DNA of 64,000 nucleotides from Pseudomonas aegrilactucae (GCF_019168305.1 NZ_JAHTBI010000080.1:1-64000); one strand, 5' to 3'; positions 34,078 to 43,296 are shown, counted from the first letter of the stretch. Numbers and translations are program-made. The notes: generated by a model from the sequence alone, not told the origin.

Positions 34078-36831
34078 GTGCTGAATCGATTGGGAATCAG
34101 AAGCCGCGTCCTGCTGCTGGCCTTGCTGCCTGCCGGCATGATGGCGCTGGTGCTGGGAGGCTATTTCACCTGGTTGCAACAAAACGAGCTGCAGACCCAA
34201 CTGCTGCAGCGCGGCAAGATGATCGCCGAACAGCTGGCGCCCCTGGTGGCCCCCGCGCTGGTGCGCAACGACCCGGCGCAACTGGAGCGCATCGCCGCCG
34301 AAGCGCTGGAGCAGGCCGATGTGCGCGCCGTCTCGTTCCTGGAGCCCGACCGCAACCCATTGGTCCACGCCGGCCCGAGCATGCTCAACCAGCAGCCGGG
34401 CGGTAGCGGCACCCAGTTGCTGCAACGCAGCGGCAACGATGCCACGCGCTATCTGCTGCCGGTGTTCGGCCGTCACCGCGACCTTGCCGGCGAACGTATC
34501 CCGGCCGAGGCCGACCGCCTGCTGGGCTGGGTCGAGATCGAGCTGTCGCATGACGGCACCTTGCTGCGTGGCTACCGCAGCCTGTTCGCCAGCCTGCTGC
34601 TGATTTTCATCGGCCTGGGCGCAACCGCCCTGCTGGCCTTGCGCATGAGCCGCACCATCAACGGCCCCATCAGCCAGATCAAGTTCGCGGTCAACCAGCT
34701 CAAGGACGGCAACCTCGAACAGCGCCTGCCGAGCATGGGCAGCCATGAACTCGACGAGTTGGCCAGCGGCATCAATCGCATGGCCGAAACCCTGCACAAC
34801 GCCCATGAAGAGTTGCAGCACAGCATCGACCAGGCCACCGAAGACGTGCGCCAGAACCTGGAAACCATCGAGATCCAGAACATCGAGCTGGACATGGCGC
34901 GCAAGGAGGCCCTGGAGGCCAGCCGCATCAAGTCCGAATTCCTGGCCAACATGAGCCACGAGATCCGAACGCCGCTCAACGGCATTCTGGGCTTTACCCA
35001 CCTGTTGCAGAAAAGCGAACTCACGCCACGCCAGTTCGACTACCTGGGCACCATCGAGAAGTCCGCCGACAGCCTGCTGGGGATCATCAACGAGATTCTC
35101 GACTTCTCCAAGATCGAGGCCGGCAAGCTGGTGCTCGACAGCATTCCGTTCAACCTGCGCGACCTGATCCAGGACACCCTGACCATCCTCGCCCCGGCCG
35201 CCCACGCCAAGCAGCTGGAACTGGTCAGCCTGGTGTACCGCGACACACCGCTGTCGCTGGTGGGCGACCCGCTGCGGCTCAAGCAGATCCTCACCAACCT
35301 GGTGAGCAACGCGATCAAGTTCACCCGCGAAGGCACCATCGTGGCCCGCGCCATGCTGGAGGAAGACGGCGAGGACAGCGTGCAGTTGCGCATCTGCGTA
35401 CAGGACACCGGCATCGGCCTGTCCAGCCAGGATGTGCGCGCCCTGTTCCAGGCCTTCAGCCAGGCCGACAATTCACTTTCGCGCCAGCCCGGCGGCACCG
35501 GCCTGGGGCTGGTGATCTCCAAGCGTCTGATCGAGCAGATGGGCGGTGAGATCGGCGTCGACAGCACGCCTGGCGAGGGCTCGCAGTTCTGGATCAGCCT
35601 CAACCTGCCCAAAGCCCGCGATGACGCCGAAGACCTGCCGCTGCCGCCGCTGCAGGGGCGGCGCACGGCGGTGGTCGACGGCCACGAGCTGGCACGCCAG
35701 GCCCTGGTGCATCAGCTCGAGGACTGCGGCCTGGACGTCACCGCGTTCACCACTATCGATCAATTGCTCAAGGGCGTGGAAGCGGCCCACCTTGGCGGCC
35801 AGCCGTTCGAGCTGGCGATCCTGGGGGTAAACCTGCAAGACCTGCCGCCGGAGCGCCTGGGCGTACATATCCAGCGCCTGGAGCAGTTCGCCTGCCAGGC
35901 ACTGGTGCTGTGCCCCACCACCGAACAGGCCCTGTACCACCCGCACCTGCCCAACGCCCATGGCCAGTTGCACGCCAAGCCCGCCTGCACGCGCAAGGTA
36001 CGCCGGGCGCTGCTGGAGCTGGTGCAGCCACGGCGCATCAGCCACGAAATCAAGGTACCCAGCGGCCAGCGCCAACCCAAGGTGCTGTGCGTCGACGACA
36101 ACCCGGCCAACCTGCTGCTGGTGCAGACCTTGCTCGAGGACCTGGGCGCCGACGTGCTGGCGGTCGACAGCGGGCATGCGGCGATCAGCGCGGTACAGAA
36201 CGACACCTTCGACCTGGTATTGATGGATGTGCAGATGCCGGTGATGGACGGGCGCGAGTGCACCGAACAGATCCGCAGCTGGGAAAGCACGCGCACCGAC
36301 CCTGCGTTGCCGATCGTGGCCCTGACCGCCCACGCCATGGCCAACGAGAAGCGCGCCCTGCTGCACAGCGGCATGGATGATTACCTGACCAAGCCGATCA
36401 GCGAGCGCCAGCTGTCCCAGGTGGTGCTCAAGTGGACCGGCCTGCAACTGGGCAGCCCGGCCAGCGAGCGCAGCGCCGAAACACCCGTGGACAGTCAGGA
36501 ACTCAAGGTGCTCGACCCGGACGAAGGCCTGCGCCTGGCAGCCGGCAAGCCGGATCTGGCCGCCGACATGCTGGCCATGCTGCTGGCTTCGCTGGACGAG
36601 GACCGGGATGCCATCCGTGAAGCCCGCGAGGCCGCTGACCGGCATGCCACCATCGAGCGCGTGCACCGCCTCAACGGTGCCACCCGCTACTGTGGCGTAC
36701 CGCAGCTGCGCGCCGCCTGCCAGCGCAGCGAAACGCTGCTCAAACAGGACGCCCCCGAAGCCCAGCAAGCCCTCGACGAGCTGGACCAGGCCATCAGCCG
36801 CCTCACGCTGGCGGCGCGACTGAGCGCCTGA
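34078..36831 (+). CDS. gacS: Hybrid sensor kinase GacS (BarA-type)
   Basis: This 917-aa hybrid kinase activates GacA and so the small RNAs that control RsmA/CsrA. Order: TM1 (about 10-32), periplasmic domain (33-160), TM2 (about 165-187), HAMP, then the kinase with His294 in FLANMSHEIRTPLNG. The ATPase N box LVSNAIKFTREG and the G box are present. A degenerate receiver-like segment (about 525-640) follows, then a receiver with phospho-Asp717 in LVLMDVQMPVMDG and an HPt domain with His863 (IERVHRLNGATRYCG). The GTG at 34078 has AGGAG at a correct distance and gives the known LNRLGIRSRVLLL start; the GTG at 34072 is too close to it. Confidence 0.95.
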   Translation: MLNRLGIRSRVLLLALLPAGMMALVLGGYFTWLQQNELQTQLLQRGKMIAEQLAPLVAPALVRNDPAQLERIAAEALEQADVRAVSFLEPDRNPLVHAGPSMLNQQPGGSGTQLLQRSGNDATRYLLPVFGRHRDLAGERIPAEADRLLGWVEIELSHDGTLLRGYRSLFASLLLIFIGLGATALLALRMSRTINGPISQIKFAVNQLKDGNLEQRLPSMGSHELDELASGINRMAETLHNAHEELQHSIDQATEDVRQNLETIEIQNIELDMARKEALEASRIKSEFLANMSHEIRTPLNGILGFTHLLQKSELTPRQFDYLGTIEKSADSLLGIINEILDFSKIEAGKLVLDSIPFNLRDLIQDTLTILAPAAHAKQLELVSLVYRDTPLSLVGDPLRLKQILTNLVSNAIKFTREGTIVARAMLEEDGEDSVQLRICVQDTGIGLSSQDVRALFQAFSQADNSLSRQPGGTGLGLVISKRLIEQMGGEIGVDSTPGEGSQFWISLNLPKARDDAEDLPLPPLQGRRTAVVDGHELARQALVHQLEDCGLDVTAFTTIDQLLKGVEAAHLGGQPFELAILGVNLQDLPPERLGVHIQRLEQFACQALVLCPTTEQALYHPHLPNAHGQLHAKPACTRKVRRALLELVQPRRISHEIKVPSGQRQPKVLCVDDNPANLLLVQTLLEDLGADVLAVDSGHAAISAVQNDTFDLVLMDVQMPVMDGRECTEQIRSWESTRTDPALPIVALTAHAMANEKRALLHSGMDDYLTKPISERQLSQVVLKWTGLQLGSPASERSAETPVDSQELKVLDPDEGLRLAAGKPDLAADMLAMLLASLDEDRDAIREAREAADRHATIERVHRLNGATRYCGVPQLRAACQRSETLLKQDAPEAQQALDELDQAISRLTLAARLSA

Positions 36832-36898
36832 TCTCGGGCAAGGCCAGGGTTGTATCGGTTGGCTACACTGGCGGCATTCGATTGTCAGGAACGATGCC

Positions 36899-37888
36899 AT
36901 GCACGCCTTGCTCTTCAGCAGCCAACCGTATGATCAGGACAGCTTCAGCACGGCGCCGGGGGCGGCGCAGCTGGCGCTGCACTACCAGAGCGCCCGCCTG
37001 AGCGAAGACACCGCAGCCCTGGCGGCCGGCTACGAGGTGGTCTGCGCCTTCATCAACGACGACCTCGGTGCACCGGTACTGGAACGCCTCCAGGCCGGCG
37101 GCACACGCCTGATCGCGCTGCGCTCGGCCGGCTACAACCATGTCGACCTGGCGGCCGCCAGGCGCCTGGGGCTGGCGGTGGTACGTGTGCCGGCCTACTC
37201 GCCGCATGCCGTGGCCGAACATGCGGTGGCGCTGATACTTGCGCTCAACCGACGCCTGCACCGTGCCTACAACCGCACCCGCGAAGGTGACTTCAGCCTG
37301 CACGGCCTGACCGGCTTCGACCTGCACGGCAAGACCGTGGGCGTGGTCGGCACCGGCCAGATCGGCCTGGCCTTTGCGCGCATCATGGCCGGCTTCGGCT
37401 GCCAGTTGCTGGCCTACGACCCCTGCCCCAACCCGCAGGTCCAGGCGCTGGGTGCGCGTTACCTGGACCTGCCGGACCTGCTGCGAGAAGCCCAGATCAT
37501 CAGCCTGCACTGCCCGCTGACCGCGCAGACCCAGCACCTGATCAACCCGCAAAGCCTGGCCAGCCTGCAACCTGGCGCGATGCTGATCAATACCGGGCGC
37601 GGTGCGCTGGTGAACACCCCGGCGCTGATCGAGGCGCTCAAGAGCGGCCAGCTCGGCTACCTGGGGCTGGATGTGTACGAGGAGGAAGCGCAGCTCTTTT
37701 TCGAAGACCGCTCCGACCTGCCGCTGCAGGACGACGTGCTGGCAAGGCTGCTGACCTTCCCCAACGTGATCGTCACCGCGCACCAGGCGTTCCTGACCCG
37801 CGAAGCGCTGGCAGCGATTGCCGCGACCACGCTTGAGAACATTGCCCGCTGGGCGGCAGGTAATCCGCAGAATCTGGTCGAGGGTTGA
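36899..37888 (+). CDS. ldhA: D-lactate dehydrogenase (NAD-dependent, 2-hydroxyacid family)
   Basis: This 329-aa D-isomer-specific 2-hydroxyacid dehydrogenase reduces pyruvate to D-lactate. The NAD-binding fold has KTVGVVGTGQIGLAFARI at about residue 143, the catalytic Arg lies in NTGRGALVNTPALIEAL, Glu in GLDVYEEEAQLFFED and His in VTAHQAFLTREAL. The ATG has CAGGA upstream. It follows gacS with only about 67 bases between, and shares the strand with the next three small genes. Confidence 0.93.
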   Translation: MHALLFSSQPYDQDSFSTAPGAAQLALHYQSARLSEDTAALAAGYEVVCAFINDDLGAPVLERLQAGGTRLIALRSAGYNHVDLAAARRLGLAVVRVPAYSPHAVAEHAVALILALNRRLHRAYNRTREGDFSLHGLTGFDLHGKTVGVVGTGQIGLAFARIMAGFGCQLLAYDPCPNPQVQALGARYLDLPDLLREAQIISLHCPLTAQTQHLINPQSLASLQPGAMLINTGRGALVNTPALIEALKSGQLGYLGLDVYEEEAQLFFEDRSDLPLQDDVLARLLTFPNVIVTAHQAFLTREALAAIAATTLENIARWAAGNPQNLVEG

Positions 37889-37919
37889 TGCTAGGATACG
37901 CGGCATATTTGGAGGACCC

Positions 37920-38357
37920 ATGGTCGAACACGATTTCCGCTACACCCTGTTTAACCCGCAACACACCCTGATCGAATGCCGCTCGCTGGTGCCGGGCCGC
38001 TACCAGGTCACCGGCAACGGCGGCTCGATCCAGAAGGGCGACGTCCTGCTGGTGACCCTCAAGGGCAGCAAGACCCTGTCGATGCGCCTGACGGTCGAGA
38101 CCGTGCGCCACCTGATCAACCCCACCGGCCAATGGGTTGCGGTGGCGGCGGGCCCGGTGTTCGGCGAACTGGCGATCCACACCTGGCAAGTCAACTGCAA
38201 TGGCTGCGAGGCCAGCCTGGCGTTCGAATTTGCCGTGGATGCCAAGCTGGGCAGCAAGGCGCAGAAACCGGCGGCCGTGGCTCGCATCGCCGAGCTGGGC
38301 TGGAGCACCCAGGGCGACAAGCACCTGTGCCGCAACTGTCAGGAGGCTGCAAAGTGA
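37920..38357 (+). CDS. Hypothetical protein with two CxxC pairs, 145 aa
   Basis: This is a probable zinc-ribbon-like small protein, not a recognised family. The ATG at 37920 has GGAGG six bases upstream. Residues 15-85 look like a PilZ- or OB-like beta barrel (RSLVPGRYQVTGNGGSIQKGDVLLVTLKG). CNGC near residue 98 and CRNC near the end (residue 139) could bind zinc together. The stop overlaps the GTG start of the next gene (GTGA), so the two are coupled. Zinc binding and any nucleic-acid role are inferences. Confidence 0.7.
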   Translation: MVEHDFRYTLFNPQHTLIECRSLVPGRYQVTGNGGSIQKGDVLLVTLKGSKTLSMRLTVETVRHLINPTGQWVAVAAGPVFGELAIHTWQVNCNGCEASLAFEFAVDAKLGSKAQKPAAVARIAELGWSTQGDKHLCRNCQEAAK

Positions 38358-38758
38358 AACCCGTGGTGTTCTGCGCTATCGCTGCGGCAACCCTGGCGGG
38401 CTGCGCAGCCGAGCCGATCAAGCTCAAGCAGGAACAGAGCTATGTGCTGGAGTGGATCGGCGAACGTCCGCTGATCGACTACAGCCACCTGACCCTGACC
38501 CTGGCCGAGGATGGCCGGGCCTATGGCAATGCCGGCTGCAACCACTGGTTCGCGCCGTATACGCTGCAGGACGACAAGCTCAGTTTTGGCAAGGTCGGCC
38601 GTACCCGCAAGCAATGCGCGCCGGCCTTGATGGAGCAGGAAAAACGCTTCCTCCAGGCACTGGAAACCGTGCAGCGCTGGGATATCTCGCCGATCGAGCA
38701 GGTGCGCTTCTGGCCTGAACAGGGCAAGCCGTTGCGGTTCTGGCCTGAGGAAGGCTGA
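38354..38758 (+). CDS. META-domain-like lipoprotein
   Basis: This 134-aa lipoprotein starts at a GTG with a perfect AGGAGG seven bases upstream, overlapping the previous stop. The signal ends in the lipobox LAGC (Cys17). The mature part has a META/HslJ-like pattern: YVLEWIGERPLIDYSHLTLTLAEDGRAYGNAGCNHWFAPYTLQDDKLSFG, with the GxAGCN turn typical of this family, and a KQC pair. The family is linked to heat shock and envelope stress in E. coli (HslJ), but the function here is not known. Confidence 0.82.
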   Translation: MKPVVFCAIAAATLAGCAAEPIKLKQEQSYVLEWIGERPLIDYSHLTLTLAEDGRAYGNAGCNHWFAPYTLQDDKLSFGKVGRTRKQCAPALMEQEKRFLQALETVQRWDISPIEQVRFWPEQGKPLRFWPEEG

Positions 38759-38773
38759 CAGACCGCATCGCGC

Positions 38774-38857
38774 CCTTCGCTGGCAAGCCAGCTCCCACAG
38801 GCTCTTCACTGTTCTTGAGAGCAGTGCTGCCCCTGTGGGAGCTGGCTTGCCAGCGAA
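38774..38857. repeat. REP pair 3
   Basis: Inverted copies of the CTTCGCTGGCAAGCCAGCTC unit lie between the META lipoprotein and the TlpA-like gene. Confidence 0.88.
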
Positions 38858-38871
38858 AGGCGCAGCGCCGA

Positions 38872-39336
38872 TCAGGCGCCCTTGAGCACCTTGATCTTCT
38901 CGGCCAGCCCTTCGGCCGTCTGCTCGCCCATCAACTGCTCACGCACCTTGCCCTTGTCATCGATGATGTAGGTCACCGGCAAGGCTTCGCTGCGCGGCAG
39001 TTCGTAGCGTTCGGCCGGGTCGTCGGCCAACACGGTGAAGCCGATGCCCAGCGCTTCGCTGGCCTTCTTCAGTTCCTCGCCGCGCAACCCGTCGAAATTC
39101 ACCCCCACCACGGTCACGCCCTGGGCCTGCCAGTCCTTGGCGGCGGCATTCAGTTCAGGGATCTCGGTACGGCACGGCCCGCACCATTCGGCCCAGTAGT
39201 TGAGCACCACCCAGCGTCCTTCGATCTGCTCGGCCTTCACCGTATTGCCGTTCTGGTCGAGGCCGTAGTCCGCACCGCATCCAACGAGCAGCAGGCTCGC
39301 GGTAATGGCCAGGGCTGCCGCCAATCGCCTTGTCAT
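38872..39336 (-). CDS. TlpA-like thioredoxin-fold lipoprotein
   Basis: This is a 154-aa periplasmic membrane-anchored thiol reductase. The lipobox is LVGC (Cys20). The thioredoxin motif WCGPC appears in NYWAEWCGPCRTEIPEL near residue 50, and the cis-Pro is in ALPVTYIIDDKGKV. Such proteins reduce cytochrome c apoproteins or other disulfides. It is divergent from arsC, with about 86 bases between. Confidence 0.92.
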   Translation of the reverse strand: MTRRLAAALAITASLLLVGCGADYGLDQNGNTVKAEQIEGRWVVLNYWAEWCGPCRTEIPELNAAAKDWQAQGVTVVGVNFDGLRGEELKKASEALGIGFTVLADDPAERYELPRSEALPVTYIIDDKGKVREQLMGEQTAEGLAEKIKVLKGA

Positions 39337-39422
39337 GGGTCAATCCTTCTTCAAGATTCAGGCAAAATGCCAATTCGCTGCGGTTAGAATAGCCGCCACA
39401 CCCTGCCAGATGCGACCCGAAC

Positions 39423-39776
39423 ATGACCGACCTGACCCTGTATCACAACCCTCGCTGCTCCAAATCGCGCAGCGCCCTGGAATTGCTCGAAGCCCGTGGC
39501 CTGGCCCCGACCGTGGTGCGCTATCTGGAAACCCCGCCCGATGCCGCCACGCTCGACGACCTGCTCGGCAAGCTGGGCATCGGTGCACGCCAGCTACTGC
39601 GCAGCGGTGAAGACGAATACAAAAGCCTCGAGCTGGCCAACCCGGCCTTGAGCGACGCGCAGTTGATCGACGCCATGGTCAAGCACCCGAAGCTGATCGA
39701 ACGGCCGATCCTGGTGGCGGGCGACAAGGCCGTGATCGGCCGTCCGCCCGAGAAGGTGCTGGAGATTCTGCCGTGA
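39423..39776 (+). CDS. arsC: Arsenate reductase (ArsC family, glutaredoxin-dependent)
   Basis: This 117-aa ArsC/Spx-family protein has the nucleophilic Cys in YHNPRCSKSRSALELL (Cys12). The downstream Arg residues of the arsenate site lie in ERPILV. There is no ars operon around it, so a general housekeeping role is also possible. Its TGA overlaps the wrbA GTG (GTGA at 39773-39776). Confidence 0.9.
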   Translation: MTDLTLYHNPRCSKSRSALELLEARGLAPTVVRYLETPPDAATLDDLLGKLGIGARQLLRSGEDEYKSLELANPALSDAQLIDAMVKHPKLIERPILVAGDKAVIGRPPEKVLEILP

Positions 39777-40378
39777 GCGCGCCGTACATCCTGATCCTGT
39801 TCTACAGCCGCCATGGCTCCACCAGCGAAATGGCCCGGCAGATTGCCCGCGGCGTGGAACTGGGCGGGCTGGAGGCGCGTCTGCGCACCGTGCCGGCGAT
39901 TTCCACCGAATGCGAAGCCGTGGCCCCGGACATTCCCGAGACCGGCGCGCTGTATGCCACCCTCGACGACCTGCGCCATTGTTCGGGCCTGGCCCTGGGC
40001 AGCCCGACGCGTTTCGGCAACATGGCGGCGCCGCTCAAGTACTTCATCGACGGCACCAGCAGCCTGTGGCTCAGCGGCGGCCTGGTGGGCAAGCCGGCAG
40101 CGGCATTCACCTCCACCGCCAGCCTGCACGGCGGGCAGGAATCGACGCTGCTGTCGATGCTGCTGCCGCTGATGCACCACGGCATGCTGATCATGGGGCT
40201 GCCCTACAGCGAGTCGGCCTTGCTCGAAACCCGTGGCGGTGGCACGCCGTATGGCGCCAGCCACCATGCCGGGGCCGATGGCAAGCGCGACCTGGACGCC
40301 GACGAAATCGCCCTGTGCCGTGCCCTGGGCCAACGCCTGGCGAGTACCGCCCTGCTGCTGGAGAACGGCCGTGGCTAA
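39773..40378 (+). CDS. wrbA: NAD(P)H:quinone oxidoreductase WrbA
   Basis: This 201-aa flavodoxin-fold FMN protein reduces quinones by two electrons. The FMN phosphate loop is FYSRHGSTSEMARQIARG (residues 9-26), SPTRFGNMAAPLKYFID near residue 77 and STASLHGGQE near residue 117 are characteristic, and HHGMLIMGLPYS follows. It starts at a GTG that overlaps the arsC stop, and its last eight bases overlap the next gene, so the three form one operon. Confidence 0.93.
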   Translation: MSAPYILILFYSRHGSTSEMARQIARGVELGGLEARLRTVPAISTECEAVAPDIPETGALYATLDDLRHCSGLALGSPTRFGNMAAPLKYFIDGTSSLWLSGGLVGKPAAAFTSTASLHGGQESTLLSMLLPLMHHGMLIMGLPYSESALLETRGGGTPYGASHHAGADGKRDLDADEIALCRALGQRLASTALLLENGRG

Positions 40379-40787
40379 GAAGCCCAAGGTGCTGCCACCG
40401 CTGCAATGGCTGGCGCCGCGCCTGCGTGTGACGCGGGTAGTGAGCCTGGCGACGTTCCTGGGCCTGATCACGCTGCTGACGGTGAACAACCTGTGGTTTG
40501 CCGACCTGCACGGCGCACGCACCGGGGTGATTCTGGCCATCGAGCTGGTGCCGCTGCTGCTGGTGCTGCCGGGTATGCTGATGGGCAGTGCACGGGCGCA
40601 TGCATGGACGTGCTTTGTGGTGAACCTGTACTTCATCAAGGGCGTGCTGGCCGCGTTCGACCCGGCGCGGGCGCTGCTGGGGTGGCTGGAGGTGGCGATC
40701 AGCCTGGGGTTGTTCGTGAGTGCGCTGTTGTATGTGCGCTGGCGCTTTCAGTATGAGCGGCGGATGGCGGGGGAAGGCGCCGAGTAG
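40371..40787 (+). CDS. DUF2069 membrane protein
   Basis: This 138-aa inner-membrane protein starts at the GTG at 40371, inside the end of wrbA, with GGAG upstream. Four hydrophobic helices (about residues 20-40, 48-65, 72-90 and 95-115) give the DUF2069 layout. The family is found in gammaproteobacteria next to wrbA; no function is established. A basic N-terminus (AKKPKVLPPLQWLAPRL) probably faces the cytoplasm. Confidence 0.82.
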   Translation: MAKKPKVLPPLQWLAPRLRVTRVVSLATFLGLITLLTVNNLWFADLHGARTGVILAIELVPLLLVLPGMLMGSARAHAWTCFVVNLYFIKGVLAAFDPARALLGWLEVAISLGLFVSALLYVRWRFQYERRMAGEGAE

Positions 40788-40795
40788 GCGGCGCT

Positions 40796-40883
40796 CCTTT
40801 CGCTGGCAAGCCAGCTCCCACAGGCATATGCAGTGCTCTCAACGGCAGCGCAGAACCTGTGGGAGCTGGCTTGCCAGCGAAGG
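40796..40883. repeat. REP pair 4
   Basis: Inverted copies of the CTTCGCTGGCAAGCCAGCTC unit (with CCTTTCGC at the left end) lie between the DUF2069 gene and the glycosylase gene. Confidence 0.88.
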
Positions 40884-40898
40884 GGGGCAACACAAAGC

Positions 40899-41570
40899 TC
40901 AATGGTTGACGGTATACGCCAGCATCATCGACAACTGGCACAGCGGCCGCCCACTGTCGGCATGCCACTGGTTGAACACCTGCTGTACCGTGGCCAGGTC
41001 GCGTTGGCTGGTCGGCTGCTTGTCGATCACATCCTGCGCCACCAGCGCCGCCACCACGTCATTGGTGGGCACGAAGGTGTCCTTGCCCACCATGCGCAGG
41101 AAGCGCGGCGCCGACAGCCCGCCCATCTGGTTGCCGTGCCTGGCCAGGTACTTCCACAAACCGACGATATCGGTCACCGGCCAGTCGGCGATGAACGCAC
41201 CGAAACTGCCATGTTCCTTCGCAATATCCAGCATGAACTGCGCATTGCGCGGCACGCTCCTGAGCTTGCCCAGGTGACGGATGATGCGGGTGTCCTGCAT
41301 CAGGCGCTCCAGGTGCTCGGCCCCCATCAGCACGACCTTTTCCGGGTCGAAACCGAAGAACACCTGCTCGAACGCCGGCCACTTGGCATCCACCAGGCTG
41401 TGCTTGAGCCCCGCGCGAAACACCCGCAGGGCCATGGTCGAGAGGTAACGGTCATCGCTGATCTGGCGCAACTGCGCCGGGCTGAACGCCTCGGGCAGGT
41501 GCGCCTCGAGCGCCGCCGCCGAACCGAAACGGTTCAGGCAGAATTCATGCAGCCACTGATAATCGCGCAT
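40899..41570 (-). CDS. DNA-3-methyladenine glycosylase I-like protein
   Basis: This 223-aa all-helical protein resembles the Tag family of DNA glycosylases (base excision of 3-methyladenine). Supporting features are YQWLHEFCLNRFGSAAALEAHL at the start and AFEQVFFGFDPEKV near residue 67. RIIRHLGKLRSVPRNAQFMLDIAKEHGSFG and the KYLARHGNQMGGLSAPRFLRMVGKDTF segment resemble the Tag core. I cannot point to the Tag zinc residues with certainty, so it is a family-level call. It lies directly after ttcA (five bases). Confidence 0.7.
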   Translation of the reverse strand: MRDYQWLHEFCLNRFGSAAALEAHLPEAFSPAQLRQISDDRYLSTMALRVFRAGLKHSLVDAKWPAFEQVFFGFDPEKVVLMGAEHLERLMQDTRIIRHLGKLRSVPRNAQFMLDIAKEHGSFGAFIADWPVTDIVGLWKYLARHGNQMGGLSAPRFLRMVGKDTFVPTNDVVAALVAQDVIDKQPTSQRDLATVQQVFNQWHADSGRPLCQLSMMLAYTVNH

Positions 41571-41575
41571 ACCCG

Positions 41576-42400
41576 TCAGATATTCAGTACATCGACAAAA
41601 CGCGGGGCGGCGTTTTCATCGATGCGCAGGTTGGTGAAGTCGAACAGGTTGCGGTCCGCCAGCTGCGACGGCACCACGTTCTGCAGGCCGCGGAAGATGC
41701 TCTCGGTGCGCCCGGGCGTCTTGCGCTCCCACTCCACCAGCATGTCCTTGACCACCTGGCGCTGCAGGTTCTCCTGCGAACCACAGAGGTTGCACGGGAT
41801 GATCGGGAATTCCTTCATGTCCGAATAGGCCTGGATGTCCTTCTCGGCGCAGTAGGCCAGTGGGCGGATCACCACGTTGCGCCCGTCGTCGGCACGCAGC
41901 TTGGGCGGCATGGCCTTGAGCGTGCCGTTGAAGAACATGTTGAGAAAGAAGGTCTCGACGATGTCGTCGCGGTGATGCCCCAGGGCCATCTTGGTCGCAC
42001 CGATCTCGTCGGCAAAGGTGTACAGCGTGCCGCGACGCAGGCGCGAGCACAGCGAGCAGGTGGTCTTGCCCTCGGGGATCAGTTCCTTGACCACCGAGTA
42101 GGTGTCCTTCTCGACGATGTGGTACTCGATGCCCAGCGTCGCCAGGTACGCCGGCAGCACGTGCTCGGGGAACCCCGGCTGCTTCTGGTCCATGTTCACC
42201 GCGACGATGTCGAACTTGATCGGTGCCACCTTCTGCAGGTGCAGCAGCACATCGAGCATGGTGTAGCTGTCTTTGCCGCCGGACAGGCAGACCATGACCT
42301 TGTCGCCTTCCTCGATCATGTTGAAGTCGGCGACGGCTTCGCCTGCGAGGCGACGCAGGCGTTTTTGCAGTTTGTTCTGGTTGACCGAGAGGGTGCCCAT
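41576..42400 (-). CDS. ttcA: tRNA 2-thiocytidine(32) synthetase TtcA
   Basis: This 274-aa iron-sulfur PP-loop enzyme thiolates C32 of some tRNAs. The PP-loop SGGKDSYTMLDVLL is near residue 41, CSLCSRLRRGTLY near residue 115 and CNLCGSQENLQRQ near residue 205 carry the cluster cysteines, and GHHRDDIVETFFLN follows. The start at 42400 is the family start (MGTLSVNQNKLQKRL); a longer in-frame start at 42436 is not supported. Confidence 0.95.
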   Translation of the reverse strand: MGTLSVNQNKLQKRLRRLAGEAVADFNMIEEGDKVMVCLSGGKDSYTMLDVLLHLQKVAPIKFDIVAVNMDQKQPGFPEHVLPAYLATLGIEYHIVEKDTYSVVKELIPEGKTTCSLCSRLRRGTLYTFADEIGATKMALGHHRDDIVETFFLNMFFNGTLKAMPPKLRADDGRNVVIRPLAYCAEKDIQAYSDMKEFPIIPCNLCGSQENLQRQVVKDMLVEWERKTPGRTESIFRGLQNVVPSQLADRNLFDFTNLRIDENAAPRFVDVLNI

Positions 42401-42669
42401 AGCGCTTGAATCCGCGAGGTGTGACAAAAGCCGCACATTTTACGCATAAACCCCGCCTGCGCGTAGGCCCATCCGATAAAGACTGCAAGGGAATCAAGGG
42501 CGCGCCTGACAGCGCGATTTGCTCTAAAAAAGCGGGTTTGTGCGGCGAACGCCTTCCTATACTGCGTCATAAGGCCACAGCAAGCGTGACCTGATCCCGT
42601 CAGGCCCAACCTCTGGGCCGTGTACGCGCTCCGCTGGGGGGCGATGGCAACAACGAGGGAGTGACTGGC
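42401..42669. promoter_or_regulatory. Divergent intergenic region ttcA / yip1
   Basis: This 269-base region has promoters for both flanking genes presumably, but I see no recognisable operator or RNA element in it. Confidence 0.4.
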
Positions 42670-43269
42670 ATGATCCATCACGTTCTGGGGCTGTTCACCC
42701 ATCCTGACCAGGAATGGAAAGAAATCCGTGGCGAAGACGAAACCATCAGCCACATGTACCTGACCCACACCTTGATCCTGGCGGCGATCCCCGCCGTCTC
42801 GGCCTTTATCGGCACCACCCAGGTCGGCTGGGTGATCGGCAACCGCGCACCGGTCATGCTCACGGTCGACAGCGCGATCTGGATGACCGTGATGTCGTAC
42901 CTGGCCATGCTCGGCGGCGTGGCGGTGATGGGCGCCTTCATCCACTGGATGGCACGCACCTACGATGCCACCCCGAGCATGGCCCAATGCATCGCGTTTG
43001 CCACCTACACCGCCACCCCGCTGTTCATCGGCGGCCTGGCGGCGCTTTACCCGCACCTGTGGCTGGGGATGATCGTCGGCACGGCGGCCATCTGCTACAC
43101 GGTCTACCTGCTGTACGTCGGTTTGCCGACCTTCATGAACATCCCTTCCGATGAAGGCTTTCTGTTCTCGAGTTCGGTGCTGGCGGTGGGGCTGGTGGTG
43201 CTGGTCGCCATCATGGCCTTCACCGTGATCGTCTGGGGACTGGGCGTGGGGCCCGTCTACACCAACTAG
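42670..43269 (+). CDS. Yip1-family (YIPF/PrsW-like) membrane protein
   Basis: This 199-aa protein with five to six membrane helices is typical of the bacterial Yip1 family. The N-terminal HHVLGLFTHPDQEWKEIRGEDE is a common family start, followed by hydrophobic segments around residues 32-50, 62-90, 112-130, 135-150 and 165-190. The ATG at 42670 has GAGGGAG upstream; a GTG three codons earlier is possible. No function is known for bacterial members. A strong stem-loop follows. Confidence 0.85.
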   Translation: MIHHVLGLFTHPDQEWKEIRGEDETISHMYLTHTLILAAIPAVSAFIGTTQVGWVIGNRAPVMLTVDSAIWMTVMSYLAMLGGVAVMGAFIHWMARTYDATPSMAQCIAFATYTATPLFIGGLAALYPHLWLGMIVGTAAICYTVYLLYVGLPTFMNIPSDEGFLFSSSVLAVGLVVLVAIMAFTVIVWGLGVGPVYTN

Positions 43270-43296
43270 AAAATACGCCAACATAGGGGTTGTACC

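Noticed and set aside
39423..39776. Part of an arsenic-resistance operon
   Set aside because: No arsR, arsB or acr3 gene is nearby; arsC is in a three-gene unit with wrbA and DUF2069.
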